This document shows, one piece after another, positions 8,535 to 16,326 of a stretch of 64,000 bases of DNA. A program made the translations under genes and the position numbers. The stretch is taken from positions 128,408 through 192,407 of the forward strand of contig CALRXS010000003.1 of the NCBI GenBank assembly GCA_943372195.1, written 5' to 3'. A model generated the notes under the pieces. It ran no database searches, was not told where the DNA came from, and worked only from the letters and a program-made list of their open reading frames with translations. Positions within the stretch are counted from its first letter, which is position 1, and each line of letters opens with the position of its first letter. The stretch comes from JAEYZM01 sp943372195 (lineage in GTDB: Bacteria; Bacteroidota; Bacteroidia; Sphingobacteriales; Sphingobacteriaceae).

Positions 8535-8894
8535 TTATTTTAAATCATATTTTTGTTTAGTAGTAGTAATTATTCTACTTAGTATATTAAAAATGCTTTC
8601 TACTTCTTTTAAATTATGTTGAATATCCTTATCATCTAAAGTCTTTGATTCTTTAAGAAGTAATAACCAATAACGAGTCTCTCTAGCTTCCTTTAGTGAA
8701 ATTGATAGCTTGTATACAAATTCTCTTTTACTGAAAGCCGATTCAGCCTCATGTACATTTGCGCCAATGCTGGTGCCAGATCTAAACAACTGATCGTTAA
8801 ATTGATACTCTTTATTTTCTTTTAATTTTTTGCACAATTTAATAATCTCTAGAGCAAAATTAAATGTCTTGATTTCAATAATATTCTCAGTCAT
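8535..8894 (-). CDS. Four-helix-bundle protein of the 23S rRNA intervening-sequence (S23/IVP) family
   Basis: 119 residues, the usual size. The family hallmarks are the helix around FNFALEIIKLCKKLKENKEY, the FRSGTSIGANVHEAES turn (the conserved R-S-x-S-I-x-x-N-I-x-E pattern), and a C-terminal helix with ESIFNILSRIITT. Proteins of this family were first seen inside insertions of 23S rRNA genes. They form homopentamers in solved structures and are related to Avd of diversity-generating retroelements; their general role is unknown and is probably nucleic-acid binding. Here the gene stands alone, away from rRNA, with its stop at one heptamer array and its promoter side facing a second inverted array. 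A near-consensus promoter (TTG, 19 bases, TAAAATTTG) can be read on the minus strand ahead of it. Confidence 0.9.
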   Translation of the reverse strand: MTENIIEIKTFNFALEIIKLCKKLKENKEYQFNDQLFRSGTSIGANVHEAESAFSKREFVYKLSISLKEARETRYWLLLLKESKTLDDKDIQHNLKEVESIFNILSRIITTTKQKYDLK

Positions 8895-8935
8895 AGTTTT
8901 TATTCAAATTTTAGCTATTGAAATTTTAACTGCAA

Positions 8936-8949
8936 CTGCATATATGCAG
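8936..8949. repeat. Perfect 14-bp palindrome upstream of the four-helix-bundle gene
   Basis: CTGCATATATGCAG lies between the gene start and the right heptamer array. It could be an operator or part of the cassette end. A comparable hairpin, TGCACATATG with CATATGTGCA, lies next to another heptamer array at 62895-62924. Confidence 0.6.
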
Positions 8950-8964
8950 GATTATTTATACAAC

Positions 8965-9020
8965 CTTACATTCTACATCTTACATCCTACATTCTACATC
9001 TTACATCCTACATTCTACAT
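8965..9020. repeat. Right heptamer array YYTACAT x8 (locus B)
   Basis: Eight contiguous heptamers with constant TACAT and a variable pyrimidine pair. In order the pairs are CT, TC, CT, CC, TC, CT, CC, TC. The variable pairs therefore show a higher-order 21-bp unit (TC, CT, CC) repeated. It is complementary to the left array ATGTARR. Confidence 0.92.
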
Positions 9021-9023
9021 ATT

Positions 9024-9058
9024 AATTCTGAATTCTGAATTTTGAATTCTGAATTCTA
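9024..9058. repeat. Heptamer array AATTCTG x5 running into the pth promoter
   Basis: Five contiguous units: AATTCTG, AATTCTG, AATTTTG, AATTCTG, AATTCTA. The last unit supplies the first bases of the pth -7 box. No complementary arm is present for this word. Confidence 0.88.
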
Positions 9059-9064
9059 TCTTTG
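9057..9064 (+). promoter_or_regulatory. -7 promoter box of pth
   Basis: TATCTTTG matches TANNTTTG perfectly. No clear TTTG lies at the -33 distance, which falls within the AATTCTG array. Only four bases separate the box from the ATG at 9069, which implies a leaderless or nearly leaderless mRNA. Confidence 0.65.
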
Positions 9065-9068
9065 GCAA

Positions 9069-9626
9069 ATGAAGTACCTAATCGTCGGCCTCGGTAACAT
9101 AGGTCCAGAATACGCTGACACTCGACATAACATCGGTTTTATGGTTTTAGATGAACTGGCTAAAGAGCAAGAAGCTAAGTTTGTTACTGAGCGTCATGCA
9201 TATTATACCGATTTTTCGATGAAGGGTAGACAGGTGCATCTAATTAAGCCCACTACTTATATGAACTTAAGTGGTAAAGCTTTAAAATACTGGATGGATA
9301 CTCTTAAAGTACCGGTAAATCACGTTTTGGTGGTAGTAGATGATTTGGCCATTCCTTTTGGTAGTGTAAAAATGAGACCGAAGGGCTCTGACGCCGGACA
9401 TAATGGCTTAAAAAACATTAATGCTTTATTGGGTCATTCGAATTACCCAAGACTAAGATTTGGCATTGGAGATAACTTCCCGAAAGGTCGTCAGGTTGAT
9501 TATGTGCTAAGTTCATTTGACGATGATGAGCAGAAAGAAATACCTACATTAATTGCTAAATCGATAGAGATGATAAAGAGTTTTGTGAGCATCGGAACCG
9601 AGCTTACCATGACAAAACACAACTGA
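9069..9626 (+). CDS. pth: Peptidyl-tRNA hydrolase
   Basis: 185 residues from the ATG at 9069; an upstream in-frame ATG at 9042 would add nine residues (MNSEFYLWQ) read from repeat and promoter sequence and is rejected. Pth frees tRNA from peptidyl-tRNA that drops off the ribosome. The start MKYLIVGLGNIGPEYADTRHN is canonical and places the catalytic His at residue 20, as in E. coli. YMNLSGKAL, VDDLAIPFG and the substrate-binding GSDAGHNGLKNI follow. Its pairing with rplY is typical. A weak palindrome (9658-9670) inside a 9-bp inverted repeat (9626-9634 with 9671-9679) follows the stop and may end transcription. Confidence 0.95.
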   Translation: MKYLIVGLGNIGPEYADTRHNIGFMVLDELAKEQEAKFVTERHAYYTDFSMKGRQVHLIKPTTYMNLSGKALKYWMDTLKVPVNHVLVVVDDLAIPFGSVKMRPKGSDAGHNGLKNINALLGHSNYPRLRFGIGDNFPKGRQVDYVLSSFDDDEQKEIPTLIAKSIEMIKSFVSIGTELTMTKHN

Positions 9627-9704
9627 TTTTCAGCTATTTAACCCAAATTAGCTCATTCTTAGTGACTAAGGCTGAAAATTCTTCATAATATTTATCATTA
9701 GCCC

Positions 9705-9734
9705 TTGTAAATTAATAGATTGTTGTTACCTTTG
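9705..9734 (+). promoter_or_regulatory. Main promoter of the ribosomal (str-S10-spc-alpha) cluster
   Basis: TTG (9705-9707) and TACCTTTG (9727-9734) are 19 bases apart. A leader of about 70 bases to rpsL follows, with a small hairpin (AAGGGC 9746-9751 with GCCCTT 9759-9764) that could be a regulatory target. Its fold is not that of any leader I can name. Confidence 0.8.
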
Positions 9735-9809
9735 CAGTCCCTCAAAAGGGCGTATTGTGCCCTTACGAGTTTGAATTGAAACAAATTAATTAATAAATAA
9801 ATTTTTAAA

Positions 9810-10220
9810 ATGCCTACTATACAACAGTTAGTTAGAAAAGGAAGAGTAGCTTTGGTTGACAAAAGTAAGTCACCAGCATTGGACTCATGTCCGCAGCGAA
9901 GAGGGGTATGTACACGTGTATATACAACCACTCCCAAGAAACCAAATTCGGCAATGCGTAAGGTAGCTAGGGTACGTTTGACAAACACAAAGGAAGTAAA
10001 TGCTTACATCCCGGGTGAAGGTCACAACTTACAAGAGCACTCAATAGTATTGATTAGAGGCGGTAGGGTAAAGGATTTACCAGGTGTACGTTACCACATC
10101 ATTCGTGGAACATTAGATACATCAGGTGTTGAAGGAAGAAACCAACGTCGTTCTAAATACGGTACTAAGAAACCAAAACCAGGAGCAGCTCCGGCAGCAA
10201 CAAAGGGTAAAAAGAAATAA
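9810..10220 (+). CDS. rpsL: 30S ribosomal protein S12
   Basis: 136 residues. S12 lies at the decoding centre. The TPKKPNSAMRK loop places the streptomycin-relevant lysines at 43 and 44, and KDLPGVRYH holds Lys88, Asp89 (the methylthiolation site in other bacteria) and Pro91. All are wild type, so no streptomycin-resistance substitution is seen. The C-terminus carries an extra Lys/Pro/Ala tail. It is the first gene of the str operon, 27 bases ahead of rpsG. Confidence 0.98.
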   Translation: MPTIQQLVRKGRVALVDKSKSPALDSCPQRRGVCTRVYTTTPKKPNSAMRKVARVRLTNTKEVNAYIPGEGHNLQEHSIVLIRGGRVKDLPGVRYHIIRGTLDTSGVEGRNQRRSKYGTKKPKPGAAPAATKGKKK

Positions 10221-10247
10221 TTGGTTGAACAATACGATTGAAGAAAA

Positions 10248-10715
10248 ATGAGAAAGTCAAAACCTAAAAAGAGAATTATACTACCTGACCCGAAGTTTAA
10301 CGACGTGATGGTAACTAAATTCGTTAATAATATGATGTACCAAGGTAAGAAATCAACTGCCTTTGGTATTTTTTATGATGCTATTGAATTAGTAGAATCA
10401 AAAACTAGTGAAAACGGATTAGAGACTTGGAAAAAAGCTCTATCTAATGTAATGCCAGCTGTAGAAGTAAAGAGCCGCCGTGTAGGTGGTGCTAACTTCC
10501 AAGTACCTACAGAAGTTCGCCCAGAGCGTAAATCTGCTTTAGGTATGAAGTGGTTAATTGGTTATGCACGTAAGCGTGGTGAAAAAACAATGGTTGACCG
10601 TTTAGCGGCAGAAATCATTGCGGCTTCAAAGAACGAAGGTGCAGCTATCAAGAAAAAAGAAGATACGCATAAAATGGCTGAAGCTAACAAGGCGTTCTCA
10701 CATTTCAGATTCTAG
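10248..10715 (+). CDS. rpsG: 30S ribosomal protein S7
   Basis: 155 residues, standard length. S7 starts assembly of the 30S head by binding the 3' major domain of 16S rRNA. The sequence shows the basic N-terminus MRKSKPKKR, the VEVKSRRVGGANFQVPTEV beta-hairpin that contacts the E site, and a C-terminal helix ending SHFRF. It lies between rpsL and fusA with 27- and 29-base gaps, in one transcription unit. Confidence 0.98.
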   Translation: MRKSKPKKRIILPDPKFNDVMVTKFVNNMMYQGKKSTAFGIFYDAIELVESKTSENGLETWKKALSNVMPAVEVKSRRVGGANFQVPTEVRPERKSALGMKWLIGYARKRGEKTMVDRLAAEIIAASKNEGAAIKKKEDTHKMAEANKAFSHFRF

Positions 10716-10744
10716 TCAAATAGCAAATAGTTTATAAAAAGACA

Positions 10745-12856
10745 ATGTCAAGAGATTTAAAATATACAAGAAACATCGGTATCGCTGCCCACATTGATGC
10801 GGGTAAAACAACGACTACTGAGCGTATTTTATACTATGCAGGTGTAAGTCATAAAATCGGTGAGGTGCACGAGGGTGCGGCAACGATGGACTGGATGGCA
10901 CAGGAGCAAGAGCGTGGTATCACGATCACTTCAGCTGCAACTACAGTTAGTTGGAAATACAGAGGACAAAGCTATCACGTAAACGTTATCGATACTCCAG
11001 GTCACGTTGACTTTACAGTAGAGGTAAATCGTTCATTACGTGTATTAGACGGATTAGTATTCTTATTCTCAGCGGTTGATGGTGTTGAGCCACAATCAGA
11101 GACAAACTGGAGATTAGCAAATAACTATAACGTACCAAGAATTGGTTTCGTAAATAAAATGGACCGTGCAGGTGCTGACTTCTTAAAAGTTGTTAAGCAA
11201 GTTAAAGACATGTTAGGTTCTAATGCAGTTCCTTTACAATTACCTATTGGTGCAGAAGATTCATTCAAAGGAGTGGTTGACTTAATCAATAACAGAGGTA
11301 TTGTATGGAATGAGCATGATAAAGGAATGACTTTTACAGAAGTTCCTATTCCTGATGATATGCTTGATGAAGTAGCTGAATGGAGAGAGAAATTATTGGA
11401 ATCTGTTGCTGAGTACGATGAGAACTTAATGACTAAATTCTTTGATGCTCCTGAAACTATTACTGAGCGTGAAGTTTTAGATGCTTTACGTCAAGCTGTA
11501 TTAGATGCTAAAATTGTACCTATGGTTTGTGGTTCATCTTTCAAAAATAAAGGTGTTCAAACCATGTTAGATTACGTAATGGAATTATTGCCTTCACCTT
11601 TAGATAATATGGGTGTTGTTGGTACTAATCCAGATACAGGTGAAGAAGTATCTATCAAACCAGATGTTAAAGAACCATTCGCAGCATTAGCATTTAAAAT
11701 TGCTACTGACCCATTCGTAGGTCGTTTATGTTTCATCAGAGTTTACTCTGGTAAATTAGATGCTGGTTCATATGTATACAATACACGTTCAAATAACAAA
11801 GAGCGTATCTCTCGTATCTTCCAAATGCACGCAAACAAGCAAAACCCTATCGATTTAGTTGGTGCGGGTGATATTGCTGCGGTAGTTGGATTTAAAGATA
11901 TCAAAACAGGTGATACACTTTGTGATGAGAAGAACCCAATCGTTTTAGAGTCAATGAACTTCCCTGAGCCAGTAATTGGTTTAGCGATTGAGCCTAAGAC
12001 TCAAGCTGACGTAGATAAATTAGGTATCGCTTTAGGTAAATTAGCTGAAGAAGATCCTACGTTTAGAGTACAGACTGATCAAGAAACTGGACAAACAGTT
12101 ATCTCGGGTATGGGTGAGCTTCACTTAGATATCTTAATGGATCGTTTGAAGCGTGAGTTTAAAGTAGAAGTAAATCAAGGTGCACCACAAGTAGCTTACA
12201 AAGAAGCTATCACTGGTACTATTCAACATAGAGAAACATATAAGAAGCAAACTGGTGGTCGTGGTAAATTCGCTGACATTCAAGTTGTGATTTCTCCAGT
12301 TGATGCTGATTTCGATAAAGGCGGATTACAATTTGTAAACGAAATTACAGGTGGTTCAATTCCACGTGAATTTATCCCTTCAGTAGAAAAAGGTTTTGCA
12401 TCAGCGATGGTAAACGGTGTATTAGCTGGTTACCCATTATCGAGCATGAAAGTTAGATTGATTGATGGTTCATTCCACGCAGTCGATTCAGATGCTTTAT
12501 CATTCGAGATTTGTGCACGTTCAGCATTCCGTGAAGCTTTACCAAAAGCTAAGCCAGTGTTAATGGAGCCAATCATGAAAGTTGAAATCTTAACACCTGA
12601 AGAAAACATGGGTGATGTTATTGGTGACATGAATCGTCGTAGAGGTCAATTACAAGGTATGGACACTCGTGCTGGTTCACAAGTTATCAAAGCACAAGTT
12701 CCACTTTCAGAAATGTTCGGTTATGTTACTCAATTAAGAACGATCACTTCTGGTCGTGCAACTTCAACAATGGAATTTGACCATTATGCAGAAGCACCAA
12801 GAAATGTTCAAGAGGAAGTAATTGCGAAAGTTAAAGGTAAGTCAGTTAACGCTTAA
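10745..12856 (+). CDS. fusA: Elongation factor G
   Basis: 703 residues. It is the GTPase that drives translocation and, with RRF, ribosome recycling. Motifs are G1 AHIDAGKT (15-22), the switch-I region ERGITITSAATT, G3 DTPGH (83-87) and G4 NKMD (137-140). Domains II to V follow in normal order, with HLDILMDRLKREF marking domain III. The start ATG at 10745 gives MSRDLKYTRNIGI, typical of bacterial EF-G. tuf is not found downstream, unlike in Proteobacteria; it must lie elsewhere. Confidence 0.98.
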   Translation: MSRDLKYTRNIGIAAHIDAGKTTTTERILYYAGVSHKIGEVHEGAATMDWMAQEQERGITITSAATTVSWKYRGQSYHVNVIDTPGHVDFTVEVNRSLRVLDGLVFLFSAVDGVEPQSETNWRLANNYNVPRIGFVNKMDRAGADFLKVVKQVKDMLGSNAVPLQLPIGAEDSFKGVVDLINNRGIVWNEHDKGMTFTEVPIPDDMLDEVAEWREKLLESVAEYDENLMTKFFDAPETITEREVLDALRQAVLDAKIVPMVCGSSFKNKGVQTMLDYVMELLPSPLDNMGVVGTNPDTGEEVSIKPDVKEPFAALAFKIATDPFVGRLCFIRVYSGKLDAGSYVYNTRSNNKERISRIFQMHANKQNPIDLVGAGDIAAVVGFKDIKTGDTLCDEKNPIVLESMNFPEPVIGLAIEPKTQADVDKLGIALGKLAEEDPTFRVQTDQETGQTVISGMGELHLDILMDRLKREFKVEVNQGAPQVAYKEAITGTIQHRETYKKQTGGRGKFADIQVVISPVDADFDKGGLQFVNEITGGSIPREFIPSVEKGFASAMVNGVLAGYPLSSMKVRLIDGSFHAVDSDALSFEICARSAFREALPKAKPVLMEPIMKVEILTPEENMGDVIGDMNRRRGQLQGMDTRAGSQVIKAQVPLSEMFGYVTQLRTITSGRATSTMEFDHYAEAPRNVQEEVIAKVKGKSVNA

Positions 12857-12926
12857 ATAAAAAAGTAGAGGAGTTGTAAATAGCTCTAACTCCGAAGCTA
12901 AAAATGAAATAATAATTAAAAACAAA

Positions 12927-13232
12927 ATGAGCCAAAGAATTAGAATTAAATTAAAGTCATACGATTACAACTTGGTTGATAAATCAGCTGAGAAAATCGT
13001 TAAGACTGTAAAGGCGACAAACGCCGTGGTAAGTGGACCTATTCCATTGCCAACTGAGAAGAAAATCTTCACAGTATTACGTTCACCACACGTAAACAAG
13101 AAAGCTAGAGAGCAGTTCCAATTATGTTCTTACAAGAGATTGTTGGATATCTATAGCTCAACTTCAAAAACGGTTGATGCCTTAATGAAGTTAGAATTGC
13201 CAAGTGGGGTAGAAGTAGAAATTAAAGTTTGA
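12927..13232 (+). CDS. rpsJ: 30S ribosomal protein S10
   Basis: 101 residues. It is a head protein of the 30S subunit and, as NusE, a partner of NusB in antitermination. The sequence MSQRIRIKLKSYDYNLVD and GPIPLPTEKK are conserved hallmarks. The 70-base gap after fusA holds a short inverted repeat (GGAGTT 12870-12875 with AACTCC 12888-12893) that could be a leader hairpin. No separate promoter box is evident, so transcription probably continues from the str genes. Confidence 0.98.
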   Translation: MSQRIRIKLKSYDYNLVDKSAEKIVKTVKATNAVVSGPIPLPTEKKIFTVLRSPHVNKKAREQFQLCSYKRLLDIYSSTSKTVDALMKLELPSGVEVEIKV

Positions 13233-13261
13233 TAATTTAATAAATATAATAACATCTTGAA

Positions 13262-13281
13262 CGTAGTGGTCCTACACTACG
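13262..13281 (+). promoter_or_regulatory. Hairpin in the rpsJ-rplC gap
   Basis: CGTAGTG (13262-13268) pairs perfectly with CACTACG (13275-13281) around a 6-base loop, 24 bases before rplC. There is no T run, so it is not a terminator. A binding site for an S10-operon protein such as L4 is a possible role, but the fold matches no leader I know. Confidence 0.4.
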
Positions 13282-13304
13282 ATGGATGATAAAACAAAAG
13301 AAAA

Positions 13305-13922
13305 ATGTCAGGAATAATTGGTAAAAAAGTAGGAATGACTAGCATGTACAATGCAGAGGGAAAAAACATCCCATGCACAGTGATTGAGGCTGGTCCTTGC
13401 GTTGTAACGCAAGTTAAAACCGTCGAGAAAGACGGCTACGTAGCTATTCAGTTAGCTTATGATGAAAAGAAGGAGAAGAACACTCCGAAGCCAATGAAGG
13501 GGCACTTTGCGAAAGCTGGTACTACACCAAAGCGTAAAGTTGTTGAATTCAAAGGTTTCGAAGACGCGAAAGCGGTAGGCGACGTGTTAAACGTTGAGTT
13601 GTTCAATACCGGTGACTTAGTAGATGTAGTTGGTACATCAAAAGGTAAAGGTTTCCAAGGTGTTGTAAAACGTCATGGTTTCGCAGGTGTTGGAGGTCAA
13701 ACTCACGGTCAGCATAATCGTTTACGTGCACCAGGTTCGTTAGGAGCATCTTCATGGCCATCAAGAGTATTCAAAGGAATGCGCATGGCTGGTAGAATGG
13801 GTGGCGATCGCGTGAAAATTCAAAACTTAGAAATTTTAAAAGTGTATCCAGAGCAAAACTTACTAGTTGTTAGTGGTTCTGTACCGGGTGCAAAAGGTTC
13901 ATACGTAATTATAGAGAAATAA
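13305..13922 (+). CDS. rplC: 50S ribosomal protein L3
   Basis: 205 residues. L3 is an early assembly protein whose long loop reaches the peptidyl transferase centre. The loop is seen as GGQTHGQHNRLRAPGSLGAS and WPSRVFKGMRMAGRMGG. The N-terminus MSGIIGKKVGMTSMY is typical. The 72-base gap upstream carries a hairpin, and rplD follows after three bases, showing tight coupling. Confidence 0.98.
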   Translation: MSGIIGKKVGMTSMYNAEGKNIPCTVIEAGPCVVTQVKTVEKDGYVAIQLAYDEKKEKNTPKPMKGHFAKAGTTPKRKVVEFKGFEDAKAVGDVLNVELFNTGDLVDVVGTSKGKGFQGVVKRHGFAGVGGQTHGQHNRLRAPGSLGASSWPSRVFKGMRMAGRMGGDRVKIQNLEILKVYPEQNLLVVSGSVPGAKGSYVIIEK

Positions 13923-13925
13923 GCG

Positions 13926-14555
13926 ATGGAATTGAAGGTATTTAACATAGACGGAAAAGAGACAGGTAACAAGGTTACCCTTTCTGACGCAATTTTCGGT
14001 ATTGAACCTAATGACCATGCAATTTACTTAGATGTTAAGCAGTTTTTAGCTAACCAACGTCAAGGAACACATAAGTCAAAACAAAGAAATGAAGTTGCTG
14101 GATCTACACGTAAGCTTCACAAACAAAAAGGAACTGGTGGTTCTCGTAAGGGAAGTATCAAGTCACCTGTGTTTAGAGGTGGTGGTCGTATTTTCGGTCC
14201 GCAGCCACGTGACTACAGCTTTAAATTAAATAAGAAGTTAAAGCAATTAGCACGTATGTCGGCATTAAGCTACAAAGCTAAAAATAACGACATCGTAGTA
14301 TTGGAAGATTTCCAATTCTCGACTCCTAAGACTAAGAACTTTGTATCGTTGATTAACAATTTGAAGATCGACGGACATAAGTCACTGATGATATTAGCGA
14401 ACTTAGATAATAACATTTTATTATCGAGCCGCAATTTGCAGAAGTCTAAGGTAGTTACGGCTACTGATATCAATACATATGATTTATTGAATGCTGATAA
14501 ATTAGTATTGACAGCGAGTTCAGTTAAAACAATTGAAGAATCATTAAGCAAGTAA
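13926..14555 (+). CDS. rplD: 50S ribosomal protein L4
   Basis: 209 residues. L4 lines the exit tunnel through its extended loop, here around QKGTGGSRKGSIKSPVFRGG and GRIFGPQPRDY, and in many bacteria represses the S10 operon. The globular domain is complete at both ends. It lies three bases after rplC and eight before rplW. Confidence 0.97.
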   Translation: MELKVFNIDGKETGNKVTLSDAIFGIEPNDHAIYLDVKQFLANQRQGTHKSKQRNEVAGSTRKLHKQKGTGGSRKGSIKSPVFRGGGRIFGPQPRDYSFKLNKKLKQLARMSALSYKAKNNDIVVLEDFQFSTPKTKNFVSLINNLKIDGHKSLMILANLDNNILLSSRNLQKSKVVTATDINTYDLLNADKLVLTASSVKTIEESLSK

Positions 14556-14563
14556 GTAGAGAT

Positions 14564-14854
14564 ATGGAAATTTTAAAGAAACCAATACTTACGGAGAAAA
14601 TTGCAGCGATGGGCGAGAAGTTTAATCGTTATGCATTCGTAGTAGATAATAAGGCTAACAAAATACAGATTAAGAACGCTGTTGAAGCGATGTTCAATGT
14701 ATCAGTTATTTCAGTTAACACCATGATCGCACCAGGGAAAGCAAAATCTCGTGGTACAAAGAATGGCTTCGTTAGCGGTTCAACTGGTAAAGTGAAAAAA
14801 GCGATCGTATCGTTGGCTGAAGGTAACACAATTGACTTTTATAATAACATCTAA
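14564..14854 (+). CDS. rplW: 50S ribosomal protein L23
   Basis: 96 residues. L23 sits at the tunnel exit and is the docking point for trigger factor and SRP. The start MEILKKPILTEKIAAMGE and the KIQIKNAVEAMFNVSVISVNT block are conserved. The exposed loop is basic (PGKAKSRGTKNGF). It is part of the continuous S10 operon, eight bases before rplB. Confidence 0.97.
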   Translation: MEILKKPILTEKIAAMGEKFNRYAFVVDNKANKIQIKNAVEAMFNVSVISVNTMIAPGKAKSRGTKNGFVSGSTGKVKKAIVSLAEGNTIDFYNNI

Positions 14855-14861
14855 ATAGGTT

Positions 14862-15686
14862 ATGGCAGTTAAAAGATATAAACCGGTAACGCCAGGTACA
14901 CGTTTCAGAATAGGTGCTGATAATTCAGATATCACCACTAATGTTCCTGAGAAATCGCTGGTAGTTAAACATAAGAAATCAGGTGGTCGTAACCATTCAG
15001 GTAAGATGACTATGCGCTACATTGGTGGCGGTCATAAGAAATCATACCGTTTGATCGACTTCAAGAGAGATAAAAATAATGTTCCTGCTACGGTAGCAAC
15101 AATAGAGTATGATCCGAATCGTACATCACGTATTGCTTTATTGCATTATGCGGATGGTGAGAAGAGATACATTATTGCACCTGAGGGACTAAAAGTTGGA
15201 ACAGTAATCGTTAGTGGTGAAGGTAGCGCTCCAGAAGTGGGTAACGCTATGCCATTGAAGAACATCCCATTAGGTACATTGGTACACAACATCGAGTTGA
15301 ATCCAGGTCAAGGTGGTAAAATTGCAAGAGGTGCTGGCTCATACGCTCAATTAGCAGCGAGAGATGGTAAGTATGCAATCTTAAAGATGCCTTCAGGTGA
15401 ATCGAGAATGATCCTTTCTACATGTATCGCAACAATCGGTACAGTTTCAAACTCTGACCACCAAATCGAAAGATTAGGTAAAGCAGGTAGAAACCGTTGG
15501 TTAGGTCGTAGACCTAGAACTCGTCCGGTAGCGATGAACCCTGTCGATCACCCAATGGGTGGTGGTGAAGGTAGAGCTTCAGGAGGTCACCCACGTTCTA
15601 GAACGGGAGTATTAGCGAAAGGCTACAAAACTCGTTACAAGAAAAAATCGTCAAATCGTTACATCATTGAAAGAAGGAAAAAATAA
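14862..15686 (+). CDS. rplB: 50S ribosomal protein L2
   Basis: 274 residues, normal length. L2 is needed for subunit joining and peptidyl transfer. The conserved segment NPVDHPMGGGEGRASGG contains the histidine near residue 230 that has been linked to activity, and the C-terminal tail is strongly basic. Its stop overlaps the rpsS start by one base (TAATG), so translation is coupled. Confidence 0.98.
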   Translation: MAVKRYKPVTPGTRFRIGADNSDITTNVPEKSLVVKHKKSGGRNHSGKMTMRYIGGGHKKSYRLIDFKRDKNNVPATVATIEYDPNRTSRIALLHYADGEKRYIIAPEGLKVGTVIVSGEGSAPEVGNAMPLKNIPLGTLVHNIELNPGQGGKIARGAGSYAQLAARDGKYAILKMPSGESRMILSTCIATIGTVSNSDHQIERLGKAGRNRWLGRRPRTRPVAMNPVDHPMGGGEGRASGGHPRSRTGVLAKGYKTRYKKKSSNRYIIERRKK

Positions 15687-15955
15687 TGGCTCGTTCAATT
15701 AAAAAAGGACCTTATATAGATCAGAATCTAGATAAAAAGGTCAACGTTATGAATGATTCAGGAAAGAGAACTGTTATTAAAACATGGTCTAGAAGATCTA
15801 TGATCTCTCCTGATTTCGTTGGTCATACGTTTGCAGTACATAATGGTAATAAATTTATCCCTGTATATGTTACAGAGAACATGGTAGGTCACAAATTAGG
15901 TGAATTCTCTCCAACTCGTACATTCAGAGGTCACGGTAGTGATAAAAAGAAATAA
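15686..15955 (+). CDS. rpsS: 30S ribosomal protein S19
   Basis: 89 residues. It forms a complex with S13 at the top of the 30S head and contacts the A-site tRNA. The sequence MARSIKKGPYIDQNL, SRRSMISPDFVGHTFAVHNG and the C-terminal GEFSPTRTFRGH are standard. It is translationally coupled to rplB by a one-base overlap and followed by rplV after five bases. Confidence 0.98.
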   Translation: MARSIKKGPYIDQNLDKKVNVMNDSGKRTVIKTWSRRSMISPDFVGHTFAVHNGNKFIPVYVTENMVGHKLGEFSPTRTFRGHGSDKKK

Positions 15956-15960
15956 GAACA

Positions 15961-16320
15961 ATGGAAGCTATAGCAAAATTAAATGATTGTCCAACGTCTC
16001 CACGTAAGATGCGTTTAGTGATCGATTTGATCCGCGGACAAAAAGTAGAAAATGCTTTACATATTCTGAAGTTCAACCCGAAAGAAGCATCGAAAAGGGT
16101 AGAGAAACTTCTTCTATCAGCGATTGCTAATTGGCAAGCAAAGAACGAAGGTGTTCGTATGGAAGATAGTGAACTATATGTAAAAACGGTATTTGTTGGT
16201 GGTGGACGTCAGTTGAAGCGTTTACGTACTGCACCTCAAGGTAGAGGTTACAGAATTCGCAAGCGTTCTAACCACGTAACCATGGTAGTTGACAGTAAGG
16301 TATCAGTAATTAATAACTAA
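15961..16320 (+). CDS. rplV: 50S ribosomal protein L22
   Basis: 119 residues. Its long beta-hairpin lines the exit tunnel near the macrolide site, here GGGRQLKRLRTAPQGRGYRI. No insertion or deletion typical of macrolide resistance is seen in the hairpin. The N-terminal helix region CPTSPRKMRLVIDLIRGQ is conserved. It lies five bases after rpsS and six before rpsC. Confidence 0.97.
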   Translation: MEAIAKLNDCPTSPRKMRLVIDLIRGQKVENALHILKFNPKEASKRVEKLLLSAIANWQAKNEGVRMEDSELYVKTVFVGGGRQLKRLRTAPQGRGYRIRKRSNHVTMVVDSKVSVINN

Positions 16321-16326
16321 TTAGAA

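Larger units (their letters stand above)
8506..9058. mobile_element. Candidate cassette: four-helix-bundle gene between inverted heptamer arrays (locus B)
   Basis: A left array ATGTARR (four units, 8506-8533) and a right array YYTACAT (eight units, 8965-9020) are exact complements in consensus and enclose one minus-strand gene of the 23S-IVP family. A second array AATTCTG (9024-9058) adjoins on the right. The block sits between rplY and pth, which are commonly neighbours, so it looks like an insertion. No transposase, integrase or target-site duplication is visible, so mobility is an inference. Confidence 0.4.

Noticed and set aside
8506..9058. The repeat arrays as CRISPR arrays
   Set aside because: Units are 7 bp and contiguous, with no unique spacers and no cas genes nearby.
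9042..9068. Upstream ATG of pth at 9042
   Set aside because: It lies inside the heptamer array and promoter, and the conserved Pth N-terminus starts at 9069.
9698..9988. Minus-strand ORF over the start of rpsL
   Set aside because: It overlaps the conserved rpsL gene and its promoter and resembles no known protein.
12857..12926. A missing tuf gene or remnant between fusA and rpsJ
   Set aside because: The gap is only 70 bases and holds no EF-Tu codons; absence of tuf here is normal for Bacteroidota.
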